The position numbers and the translations under genes were made by a program. Under the pieces are notes generated by a model. The model ran no database searches, was not told the DNA's origin, and worked only from the letters and a program-made list of their open reading frames with translations. A DNA stretch of 64,000 nucleotides, taken from contig CACRSC010001917.1 of the NCBI GenBank assembly GCA_902651635.1, positions 177,273 through 241,272 on the forward strand, in the 5' to 3' direction. Shown in pieces: positions 31,957 through 42,118 of the stretch (position 1 is its first letter; each line of letters begins with the position of its first letter). The stretch comes from Mastigamoeba balamuthi. Lineage: Eukaryota; Evosea; Mastigamoebida; Mastigamoebidae.

Positions 31957-34900
31957 ATGCCGAGGGCACTCCTGCTGTGCGCCGTCGCCTCCTGCGCGCT
32001 GCTGTGCTCGCGCGTCCGTGCGGCTGCGCCCCCGTGCGCGTCGCCGTCGTACGGGTACGCCTACGAGCTCTTCCTGAGCTCACACATCAAGCTCGCGTCC
32101 AACTCGTGGCTCTCCCACAAGAGTGCTCCTCCAACGCCCCCCGCCCCCCTCGCGCTCCCTCCCCACTCCCCCTGGCATAAACCGAAAGCCTCCACCGAGC
32201 GCGCTCGTTGCACTGGCCCTCTTTTTTCAGTTTTTTCCTCACCCTCTATTCGAACTGTCGGTTGTCCACAGTTGCTCTCTGCTGCCTGCTCTCTTTGCTG
32301 ACAGGCTGGCCGGGGGCGGGCAGGGTTCTCGATGAGCTCGTGGATCAAGCCGTACTCGGACAACGTCAAGTTCCAGTTCTTCGTCGGCAGCATGCTGTGG
32401 GAGAGCGAGGAGACGGCCAGCAACGCTGCCCTCGGCGTCAACTCGGGCAACATCGCCTTCTTCGTGGGCCAGTCGTTCCACCGCGCCTCCGACATGCTCT
32501 ACTACCCCTTCCAGAAGTCCGTCTGGTCCCACGTCGTCGGTGCGTGTCTGTCTCGCCCCCAGGGCACCAGAGCTCAACGGACTGCTGCTGTGCTCACGGC
32601 AGGGACGTTCGACGAGTCCGATGGCGGGGGGACGGCACGCGTGTACCTCAACGGCCGGCTGGTGGCCTCGCTCAACGGCACGGGGCCCTGCAGGCAGCGC
32701 GACACGCCGTTCTACGTCGGAAGGTACCACGACCGCATCGAGGACTTCAAGTACACGGGGCAGCTCGACGAGGTCGCCGTGTGGAACTTCACGCTCGGCC
32801 CCGCTGAGGTCCGGTCGCTGTTCCTCGGCGGCCCGCTGACGGGCAGCGAGCGCGGGCTGCTGCTGGCCTTCGCCGCCGACAGAGACAACAGCACGCACGC
32901 CATCGACCTCTCGCCCCACCACAGGGACGGCTCCTTTGTGCAGAAGCGCGACGCGAGGTCCGACGCAGTGGCCGACGTCTCGGTCGTGGCGTTCCGCGCG
33001 GACTGCCTGTACTGCAGCGACGCGGGCGGCTCCAGCGGGGCCACGTGCACACCGGGCTCGGACCTCAGCGTCTGCGGGGACCTCGCGGTCACAGGGAACG
33101 AGAAGTGCGACGGCGACACGGGCTGCGCGGACTGTGCATGCAGGGCGGGCCACCACCCGCTCGTGCGCAGCTGTGTGGCCGACGAGTACAGCAACTGCAC
33201 GCCAGACGAGCTCTCATCGTGCGTCGGCGCGCTCCTGCCGTGCAAGGAGTGCTCGTGCGTCAAGGGATCTGGGCTGGGCTGCCTCGACGGGCTGGGCTGC
33301 ACTGGCTACGACATTCCGAGCATCGCGCTCGACTACGCGTTCAGCCACTGCGCCGACATCTGCTCCTCCGCGTTCGATTGCGACCTCATCTGTACGCGCT
33401 CGCTTACCGTGATTCGAACGAACTGCAGCACCCACCCGCCCTCCAATCGTCCAAGGACTTGGCATGGGCATCTGTTTCAGTCAATGGGAAACGTGAACCG
33501 AGGGGGAAAAACGACGTTGGGGCTCACAGACGAGAAACTCAAGTGCACGGCAGTCCCGTTCAGGTGCATGTTCAACAAGACGCAGAGCGAGTGCGAGAGC
33601 AGCGGGTGCTTCTGGTGCGGCTACAGCTGCGTCGACAGCAGGGTCGACTGCAAGCCCCGCTGCGGCAACGGCATCCTCGAGCCCGGGGAGGTGTGCGACA
33701 ACGGCCAGCTCACCCTGGCCACGGGCTGCGAGGACTGCCAGCGCGTCGCCGACGGCTGGAACTGCACCGCCTCGGGCTGCAGTCCCGTTTGCGGCGACGG
33801 CGTCCTGGCCGGCGACGAGAAGTGCGACGCGGGCCCGCTGCCCGGGTGCACCGCCAACTGCTCCGCCGTCAGCGCCGACTACCGCTGCTCCCTCGTTCAC
33901 GTCACCGTGGACGGCCAGCAGCGCCAGCGGTCCCAGTGCGAGTGCCCCCACTGCTACGACGGGCTCTCCGGGGGCGCGCTCGCCGGCATCGTCGTCGGCT
34001 CGCTCGTCGCTGCCGCCGTGCCGCTGGCCGCCGTGACGTACCTCTTCACCTACTGGGCCAGGCGGCGCTCGCTGCCAGGGTTCGCTCCCGGGGGCCCCGG
34101 CACAGCTGGCCCTGCCACTCACCTGTGTGCGCCAGGATGCTCGAGGTGCGGCTGTCCTCGGTGTTCACGAGCGAGGGCAGGGGGCTGCAGCCGTTCGATT
34201 ACTCGTCTTCCGAGTTTGTCCCAGTCGACGAGTTCATCTTCGAGGTTGGGAGTGGCCGCCCCGCCCCGCGCGTCCGTGCGCCCGCTCACGCGATCTGCTC
34301 TGCAGATACCGGACTCGCTCCGCTTCGGGGAGGGGCACGAGCTGCTCCCGGTCAACACACCGATCGAGACGGAGTTCTCCATCACGGCGCACCACATCGG
34401 AGGCCACTGGCAGCTGTTCGCCGACCCTTCTGACCTGTTCACCATCGAGTTCGAGCCCACGCGCGGAGTGCTCTCCAAGGTACCGCCTCACGCTGGGCCT
34501 GCCGTCCTGAGACCCGCACAGAGAGCCCAAGTGACGATCGGGGGCCGACTGACGATCCACTGCACAACGACGGTGGCGACGCGGATTGGCCTTGTCGTCA
34601 GCTCCAGTGAGCAGCCCCGCATTTCAAAGAGCGTGCCGCACTAACCATCGGTCTTGTCGCAGAGGCGATCGAGGAGGGCTTCGAGCTCAAGCACACGTTC
34701 ATTCAGGTCAACGCCAAGAGCAGGCTGAGCACATACGTGCGACTGTTCTATGATAGACAGTCCCTGACGGAGGGCTTGCCCAGCTGGACCCGAATGAGAT
34801 CACCCTCGTGACGCCTGCGATCGGCGAGGGCTCGTTCGGCGCGGTGTATCGCGGGTCGTACAGGGAGCAGGACGTCGCCGTCAAAGTGATGAAGCTTCAG

Positions 34901-36160
34901 GGCGACTACAGCAGAACATCTGAGTTCAAGCACGAGCTGGGCATCATCGAGAACCTCCGCTGCCCCTTCATCATCGGAGTGCGTCATAAAGGCTCTGCCA
35001 GGCCGTCTAACTGCTCACTGTGGCGCGAGATAGTATGTAGGGGCGGTGGTGATACCTGGCAAGTTCTGCCTTGTGACAGAGTTCGCTCCTCTGGGCAGCC
35101 TGGCTGCTGTCTACAAACGTTCGAACCTGTCGTACGACTTCAAATGTCGGGCGCTGTTCGACTGCTCTCGGGGGATGGCATACCTCCACCAGTCCAGGAT
35201 TATGCACAGGTCTGCGCTCTTCTCTATGCTGTATTTGTTCCATCTCAATATCCTTCCCCCAGAGACCTGAAGCCGGACAACCTCCTGGTCCTGTCGTTGG
35301 ATATCAAATCGCCATCCGTGTGTAAATTGACGTATGGCTGCCCATCTGCGTGTGTCTAACAGGAATATACAGTGACTTTGGGTCAACCCGAGAGGTGAGC
35401 GATGACATGCAAAGAAACTTCACAAAGGGTGTTGGAACCCCAATCTACATGTAATCCAGGATGGGTTGTTCATATCACCGACTGACAGAGCACTGTACCA
35501 CAGGGCTCCTGAGATCCTCGATGCCGAGCACGGGGCCAAGTACTCCTTTGCTGCTGATGTGTACAGCTTCGCCATCCTCGGGTATGAGCTCTTCACTGAG
35601 CAGGAGCCCTATTCGAACACGGGGCTGAAACGGGCCTGGGGTACCTCATCTCTCCTGCCTTACCTGTCTCTCTGACATTATGCTCAGACATTTGCGAGTA
35701 CGTGGTGCGCATGAACCGGCTTCCAATTCCGAACGGCTGTCCGCCTGCCTATGCCCGAATGATAGAGAGCTGCTGGCAGCACGACCCGGAGAAAAGACCG
35801 AGTGAGAAACGAGTTCTCTGACGAGCACTGAACCACAGTGTGTCTGCAGGGTTTGTCGAAATCAGTGCGGACTTGGCACAGATGCTGCAGGGGAAATGCG
35901 ATGTTGGAGACTTCGTGCAGCCGGACGGCGACAGGAAGCAGACGGCCAACACCGTCCCGATCGGCGAGGGCATCGCGGACCTCACAGAGCAGAACGCCAT
36001 TGTAGCAGTGCCAGTCCTTCAGCCGTCCCAGAACCCCACGCTTGTGTAAATCAGTGATGAAGCAGCACCGCAACGCACCACACCGCCTCCCTCGTGATCA
36101 AATAGCGTGAGACTGAGCATGGCGGTGGCAAGGCCCTTGGATTGGTGTGGCGACAACAGT
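31840..36160 (+). repeat. Left arm of a large inverted duplication
   Basis: This arm is homologous along its full length to the reverse complement of about 45660-49980. It contains the whole receptor kinase gene with all introns, about 120 bp of upstream sequence and about 110 bp of 3' flank (GAAGCAGCACC, CCCTCGTGATC, GGCGTGAGA-like words). Exons are more similar than introns, so the duplication is old enough for introns to have drifted. Confidence 0.9.
31957..36049 (+). CDS. Transmembrane receptor kinase: LamG-like, cysteine-rich repeats, TM, TKL-type kinase (copy 1)
   Basis: Fifteen exons give 1,043 residues: 31957-32122, 32324-32539, 32603-33391, 33530-34079, 34136-34244, 34306-34479, 34522-34606, 34663-34736, 34784-34978, 35034-35209, 35263-35331, 35373-35450, 35504-35640, 35688-35801 and 35850-36049. 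A signal peptide is followed by a LamG/concanavalin-like domain (FSMSSWIKPYSDN, ARVYLNGRLVASLNG, YTGQLDEVAVWN). Then come Cys-rich repeats, two of the DUF4215 type (CGNGILEPGEVCDNG, CGDGVLAGDEKCDAG), and a TM helix (LAGIVVGSLVAAAVPLAAV). A beta-rich juxtamembrane region precedes the kinase. Kinase motifs are complete: GEGSFGAV, VAVKVMK, HRDLKPDN, TDFGST and MAPE. The plan resembles amoebozoan transmembrane kinases. Ligand unknown. Confidence 0.9.
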
Positions 36161-36220
36161 ACACGTTTGCATTGTGCCTTGCGAATTTTGCACTTATACC
36201 CCAGGAGCTCGCGCCGTTTC

Positions 36221-38808
36221 TCACTTGTGGGCGGCAGCCACCATGGGGCGGGGCGGCTGCGGTAGTGTGGACAGCGGGGCGGCCTTCTGCGTGCGCGGGT
36301 TCAGCGGCAGCGTGTTGGAGCGCAGCGCCTTGCTGAACATGGCCGCCTGCGGGTTGAACCCCGGGTGCTCCACAAACTGCAGGAAGAGGTTCGACAGGCG
36401 CTTGCGCAGGGCCGCGACGTGCGTCAGCAGGTTCTTGGCCGTGAGGTCGCGCTCGCGCTCGCAGAGCTCGACGATGTCGCGCGTCAGGGCGCACGGGTGC
36501 GGCGTCACCATGTCCACGACGCGCGTCAGGACCTTGAGCCGCTCCTCCGTGTTGGAGGCGTCGGCGCACACGTCCTTGTACAGCGCCCCGAGCTCCTGGG
36601 CGCGCCTGATCTCGTTGGTCTCGACGCAGACGGTGCCCTACGCGGGGGAGCAAAGAGTCAGCGATCAATTGATTCCCCAAGAATTGAATTGGGAGGTGCG
36701 AGCAAACGTGCCTTGCCGTCGGTGGCCTCGAGCTGCAGGGGGGCGCTCATCTGGTCGAGGCGCCTCTGGACGACGGTGGTCTTGCGGTCGCCCATGACCC
36801 TGACGTTGATGCCGTCGATGACTCCCATCATCTCGATCTCGCGCTCCGCGAGCCTGCGCTCGGCCTCGCGCAGCTCGTCGCGCGTCATGGCGCTGTTCTG
36901 GATCTTGGCGCGCTCGCTGAGCTTCCACTCGACGAGCTCCTGGCGCAGCAGCTTGATGTCCTCGGCCGAGCGCGGGTTCATGCGGCGGTCGAGCTCGCCC
37001 TGGTGGCTCTCCTCGGTCGACTGTATGTGCTCCGTCTCGAGCCTCTGGATCTCCTCCTCGCGCCTCTGGCGCTCCTGCTGCAGCTGCCTCGCGATCCGCC
37101 GCGCGACGAACCTCCTGACCATGCACTGGATCCTCACGGCCTGGCGGGGGTTGCGTTGGTCTGCATGAGTTCCCGAGGTCTCTGGGTTCTTCTCTCCCCC
37201 CCTTCTTCAGTCCCTCGGGCGTACTGCGAGGTAGCGGGACTTCTCGAACTGGTCCGCGGTGATGTAGGGCTTGGGCTGCACGACGACGTCCGTGGACGGG
37301 TCGATGAACAGCCCTCTCCTGTCCTGTCGGCGGGTGTGCGGATGCAGTGCACGGACGTCAGGAGTGCTTCGGGGCCCCACAAGTGTCGGAGGGGGGAAGA
37401 GTCCACGAACGACCGATTGGACCGCTGCCTCGCGCAGAGTCTGGATCCCTCGCGACCTGTGGGACCAGTTGTCGAGCGTCTGCGTGTTCCTGTGCGCTCG
37501 GGGCGCCGCCCTCCTCTGCACCGCCAGCCTGTCAGTTTCCTCATATTACATGTACCCCCCCCAATTTTCAATTGAATTGGCCCGTTTTCGTGCCCTAAGC
37601 TCCTCCTCCGATGGCGGGGGCTTGTCGGTCTGCGTCTGGGCGTGGTGGTAGATGGTGTCGTTGCGCTTGTCGCGGAAGCCCCCGAGGAACGGCTTGCGGT
37701 CCCACCCGGGCGCCCGCTCGATGGGCACGCGGGGCGGCTTGGGCGGCGGCTTGGCCGTCTGCTTGAGCGCAGAGATCCTCGACCCCATGAAGTTGCTCGA
37801 GGCCTCCCCGGCCTTGGCAACGACCTCGAGGGCCCGCGCCACCGCGTCGCTGATGCTCTGCTGCGCCCGCTCGGCGTCCTCGGTCGCGCGGCCGTCGAGA
37901 ACGGCCTGCACCTCGGGGTCCATCTCCTCGTCCTCCTCCTCGCCCTCGGTCAGCTCGCCCTCTGTGCGGTGGCCCTCGGTCGAGCTGCCCAGCCGCTCCC
38001 GCTCCTTCTCCTCCTCCGCGGCCCTCTGCGCCTCCTCCGTCCGCTTCATCAGCGCCAGCACCTCTGGCGGCAGCGGCGGCACGAGGTCGTCCTCCTCTGC
38101 TGAGCTCGCGTTGGCTCCGCTCTCCCCCTCTGGAGCCCCTGCAGGCGCTCTCGCTGCCGCTGTCGCTCCTGTTGCTGCCGCTGCTGGTGCCTCTGTCGCG
38201 GCTGGGGCACCCTCTGAGGGCGCTGCCTCGGGGGCTGCCGTGCTCGCCTCTGCCTCTGGTGCTCCTGCTGCTGCTGGCTGGTGCTGCGGAACCGCCTCTG
38301 GCTCTGCTGCTGCTGCTGCTGCTGCTGGCGCCTTCTTCGCGGCTGGGGCACCCTCTGAGGGCGCCGCCTCGGGGGCTGCCGTGCCCGCCTCTGCCTCTAG
38401 TGCTGCTGCTGCTGCTGCTGGCTGGTCTTGCGGAACTGCCGCTGGCTCTGGTGCTGCTGCTGCTGCTGCCGGCTGGTCCTGCGGAGCCGCCTCTGGGGCC
38501 CCTCCTGCGGCCCCTGCGCCCGTCTCGCCGCTGGGAGGGACGGGCAGCTCCTCCATCTCGGGCTTGGGCGGCGCCTCGGGCTCGGGGGCGGCTGCTGGGG
38601 CCGCGGGCTGCTCGGATGCGGAGGAGCCGGTGGGCTCGTCGGCTGCGGCGGGTGCGGCTGGCTGGGCGTCTGGGGCGGAGCTGGGGGCTTCGGCCGGCGC
38701 GGGCTCGGCGGCGGGAGGTGCCTCGGGCTGCTGCTCGGGCGCGGCCGGGGCGGCCTCGGCTGGGGCCTGCTCGGTGGGCGCTGGGGGTGCGGCCTCTGTC
38801 TCGGACAT
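36221..38808 (-). CDS. IQUB-like protein, axonemal (radial spoke) IQ-motif protein
   Basis: Exons 38808-37594, 37515-37423, 37323-37225, 37140-36712 and 36637-36221 keep frame for 750 residues. The N-terminal 300 residues are low-complexity Ala/Pro/Glu. Then come KPFLGGFRDKRNDTIYHHA and QTQTDKP, a second NTQT motif, DPSTDVVVQPKPYITADQFE, an IQ-like helix AVRIQCMVRRFVARRI, RRMNPRSAEDIKLLRQEL and GINVRVMGDRK. The C-terminus has HPCALTRDIVELCERERDL and LFLQFVEHPGFNPQAAM. This order matches IQUB, a protein of the ciliary radial spoke region in animals. The ubiquitin-like domain of IQUB is not seen. Two introns (37593-37516 and 36711-36638) begin with GCACG, so they are GC-AG type, and both hold AT-rich CAATTGA/TCAATTGAA cores. 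Divergent from PSMC2 with a 142-bp spacer. Confidence 0.8.
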
Positions 38809-38950
38809 GGAGCGCGTCTATTTTTGGAGCTCCCAGGTGAGATTCTCAGGGGTCAGAGATATCGGGATATTTCGGGGGCGTTTGGATCTCAGGGGGCGAG
38901 ATTTTCGAACAACAAAGTAGCACGCGCCATTTGGTGTTGAGGGGGTGGCG

Positions 38951-40794
38951 ATGCCGACCAACGCGGAGAAGCGGATCGAGGAGGAGGAGGAGGAGAAGAA
39001 CGTCAAGGCCCTCGACGACGAGGACATCGCCGTCCTCAAGATCTTCGTACGCTCCAAAACCCGGTGGCCCCCCCCTACACCCAGCGAAGTCCCCAACTCA
39101 ATTCGCTCGCCCACACAACGACAACGACGGCACCAGTCCCGCGGCCCCTACGCCTCCAACATCAAGCAGATCGAGCTCGACGTCAAGAACCTCTCGAAGA
39201 CCGTCAACGCCCTCGCAGGTGCGCAGAGATTCCTCCCCCACCGTCGTCGCGTCGTGGCCAGCGTATCTAAACGCGGTGCAGGCGCGAGGGAGACGGACAC
39301 GGGCCTGGCGCCCCCGAACCAGTGGGACCTGACTGCCGACAAGCGCAGCATCCAGGAGGAGCAGCCCCTCCAGGTACTCCAGACCAAGCGCCTGGCCCTC
39401 TTGCCTGCCTGTGCCCCTGCTTTGCTTTGCTCACAATCTATCTATCTCTCTCTCCACCCCTTCCCCTTCCCCTTCCCCTTTGCCCTTTGCAAGGTCGCCA
39501 GGTGCACCAAGATCATCAACGCGGGGTCGGACGACGCCAAGTACGTCATCAACCTCAAGCAGGTCGCCAAGTTCGTCGTGGCCCTGGGCGAGCGTGTCGC
39601 CCCGACCGACGTCGAGGAGGGAATGCGCGTCGGGTCCGTACACTGCGCAGCACGTCTCCAGCGCCCGTCACCCTGACACGTTGCGACGGGCAACAGCGTT
39701 GACAGGAACAAGTACGCGATCCAGCTGCCGCTGCCGCCCAAGATCGACCCCTCGGTCACGATGATGACTGTCGAGGAGAAGCCTGACATCACATACAAGG
39801 ACGTCGGCGGCTGCCGCGAGCAGATCGAGAAGATCCGCGAGGTCGTCGAGCTGCCGCTGCTCCACGTGCGTCCCCAGCCCCCCCAGACTCTGAGAGAGGA
39901 GAGGCCGCCAATCCCTCTCTCTCCCCCACAATCTGTTGTTGAATCTTTTTGTCCTTCGGAATTGAATCTCAAGATCTTCTCTCCTCCCGCGTGCAGCCCG
40001 AGAGGTACGCGAAGCTGGGCATCGACCCCCCGAAGGGCGTCCTGCTGTACGGGCCCCCGGGGACCGGCAAGACGCTCGTGGCGCGCGCCGTGGCCAACAG
40101 GACCGACGCCACGTTCATCCGCGTCATCGGCAGCGAGCTGGTGCAGAAGTACGTGGGCGAGGGCGCCCGCATGGTCCGCGAGCTGTTCCAGATGGCCCGC
40201 ACGAAGAAGGCCTGCATCATCTTCTTCGACGAGGTCGACGCCATCGGAGGCACGCGCTTCGAGGACATGACCGGCGAGGGCGAGGTGCAGCGCACGATGC
40301 TCGAGCTCATCTACCAGCTCGACGGCTTCGACCCCCGCGGTAACATCAAGGTCCGCCACAGCTCAATTCCTGGAATCCAGGATATTAAATTTGTGGGGAA
40401 GATACGCGGATCTAACTGATGGCGTGGGCGGATCTTCCAGGTCATCATGGCGACCAACAGGCCTGACACGCTGGACCCCGCGATGCTGCGCCCGGGCCGC
40501 CTGGACCGCAAGATCGAGTTTGGCCTGCCGGACCTCGAGGGCCGCGCGCAGATCTTCCACATCCACACGAAGCCCATGAGCGTCGCCCAGGACATCCGCT
40601 TCGAGCTGCTGGCCCGCCTCTGCCCCAACTGCACGGGCGCCGACATACACAGCGTCTGCACCGAGGCCGGGATGTTCGCGATCCGCGCGAGGCGCAAGAT
40701 CGTGACGGAGAAGGACTTCCTCGACGCCATCGAGAAGGTGGTCAAGGGCTACCAGAAGTTCTCGGCCACGCCCAAGTACATGGTCTACAACTGA
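38951..40794 (+). CDS. PSMC2: 26S proteasome regulatory ATPase subunit RPT1
   Basis: Seven exons, 38951-39046, 39137-39218, 39282-39373, 39494-39633, 39697-39865, 39997-40350 and 40441-40794, give 428 residues, close to the usual 430. The start is the second in-frame Met ([15 protein letters not shown]). The order is an acidic N-terminus, a coiled coil, an OB-fold ([19 protein letters not shown]), then the AAA+ module with Walker A GPPGTGKT, Walker [10 protein letters not shown], the sensor [20 protein letters not shown] with Arg fingers, and the C-terminal [12 protein letters not shown]. That tail and the [18 protein letters not shown] segment identify RPT1/PSMC2 among the six RPT paralogs. 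It unfolds ubiquitinated substrates as part of the 19S base. Confidence 0.97.
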
Positions 40795-40825
40795 GACCCC
40801 CCGCCACTCTCTCGGTCCCTCCCCC

Positions 40826-41140
40826 GTTGGCACAGACCTGCCAGAGAACACAGCCACTGCAAACGGTTTGGGACAACGGCACTGAGGGCAGCACTGGCTC
40901 GGCCAGAGGGCAAGCATCCACCCGCAGTTCTGAAAGTTGAGGCGATCCCACCCCCCACGTTGGCACAGGCCTGCCGGAGAATAATGACACCGCAAACGGT
41001 GTGGGACAACGGCACTTGCTCGGCCAGATGGCAAGCAATCCGCCGCAGTTCTAGGCCATTTCCTTCCGTCCCAACCCTGTTCGCACCGACCTACAAGAGA
41101 AAAGAGTTGAGCCTCTGCAGTTCTGGAAGCCGAGGCGGCC
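40826..41140. repeat. Three diverged tandem units of about 120-130 bp
   Basis: Units begin at about 40826, 40959 and 41079. The first two share GTTGGCACAG, CCTGCC, CAAACGGT, GGGACAACGGCACT, CTCGGCCAGA and CGCAGTTCT in the same order; the third is shorter and more diverged. They fill the space between PSMC2 and the RNase H2 gene, 3' of both. No coding function is evident. Confidence 0.75.
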
Positions 41141-41162
41141 ATCAAGCGAGCACTTTGTGGCG

Positions 41163-41797
41163 TCAGTTGTGCGAGTCTGGTGCGCTGGGGGCCTTCTGCT
41201 CGGTGTCTGGCGCCTTGTCGTGCGCATCCTCCGGGTTGGCCGCTGGAGCCTCGGCGGCAGCCACCGTCATCACCGCAGGGGCGTCCTCGGGCTCCTCCTC
41301 CACTCCGTGCAGCTGCAGCGCAGCACTGAGTCCGCATCTGCGCCGAGCTGGGGCAGTGGGGGGGGGCTTACAGCGTTGGCAATGGCGGGCCAGTGCAGCC
41401 ACCTGTCCACGGCGTCGTCGCTGCAGGGGTCGGTCTCCCTGTTCCAGTACTGCAGAGACCCCAAGTCAGAACAGGAGGAGCAGCAGCGACAGCCCAGGAG
41501 GGGCCCCCTGAGCCTCAGCCGCACGGTGAAGCTGGAGAACTCGTGCTCGGCCCTCCAGCCGCTGCCGTCCTCCGCGTCGGCGAGGACGAAGCCCCTGTAG
41601 CTCGCGGGCACGTCGCGCGCGCAGCCCTTGAGGATGCGGCCCCGGAACGCGGCCTCGAGCACACGCGGGTCGGGCCCCGCAGCCCGCGCCACAAAGTACG
41701 TCGACACACGCGCGGCGCCCGAGTGCTTGATGGTCGCGGGGATCAGGTGGACCGGCGGCGCCGGCTTGGCGCCACCCAGCGCGATCGTCTTGGTCAT
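41163..41797 (-). CDS. RNASEH2C: Ribonuclease H2 subunit C
   Basis: Exon 1 is 41797-41372, the intron 41371-41313 (GTAAGC...GCTGCAG) and exon 2 41312-41163, giving 191 residues. The start is the internal Met (MTKTIALGG). Family features in order are VHLIPATIKHSG (the first beta strand), VSTYFVARA, the conserved EAAFRGRILKG (human FRGRxLRG), PASYRGFVLADAED, EFSSFTVR and, near the end, RWLHWPAIANALHGVEEEPED, which matches the W-P-x-L-x-x-A-(I/L)-H of animal RNASEH2C. The subunit scaffolds the RNase H2 heterotrimer that removes ribonucleotides from DNA. An inserted Cys-rich stretch (GCRCCSSCSD) between the last two motifs is unusual. It contains TTCTGAC and CTGCAG words and could be an unspliced or cryptic intron, although the frame stays open. 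The C-terminal tail is Ala/Glu-rich. Confidence 0.8.
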
Positions 41798-42118
41798 CTC
41801 GCGGTTCCCGCGCAAACCCGAAATATCTGCAAAAGATCTCCCTGGTAGTCCCCTCTGTGAGGGGGCTCAGCCACCGGTACCCCACCCTCATGCAGAGACC
41901 CAAGCTCAGCTGCCTCGGGCATGAGCTCGTCCTCAGAGCCCAAGATCCGATCAACTGGGGCTGTGGTCCGGTCAACTGCGAACTGCTTTTCGTCGAGGGA
42001 AATAGGTGATGTGGCCGCATCAATTGTCAACTGGTTCCGTGATATTTCCTTCGTGATAAAACAGGATTTGATGTTCCCGCATAACAGTGATGCCATTACT
42101 ATTAACTCGAACGGCAGG
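41798..42118. other. intergenic, tail-to-head spacer
   Basis: This is the spacer between the CLU-TPR stop and the RNase H2 start, both on the minus strand. It holds an AT-richer stretch (42000-42110) and a CAATTGTCAACTGG motif. No gene is supported. Confidence 0.4.

Noticed and set aside
33392-33529. tRNA-like GATTCGAAC word
   Set aside because: No cloverleaf can be folded around it; it lies in a receptor kinase intron.
40800-41160. Possible CRISPR-like or regularly spaced array
   Set aside because: There are only three diverged adjacent units with no distinct spacers, and the sequence is eukaryotic. It is a plain tandem repeat.
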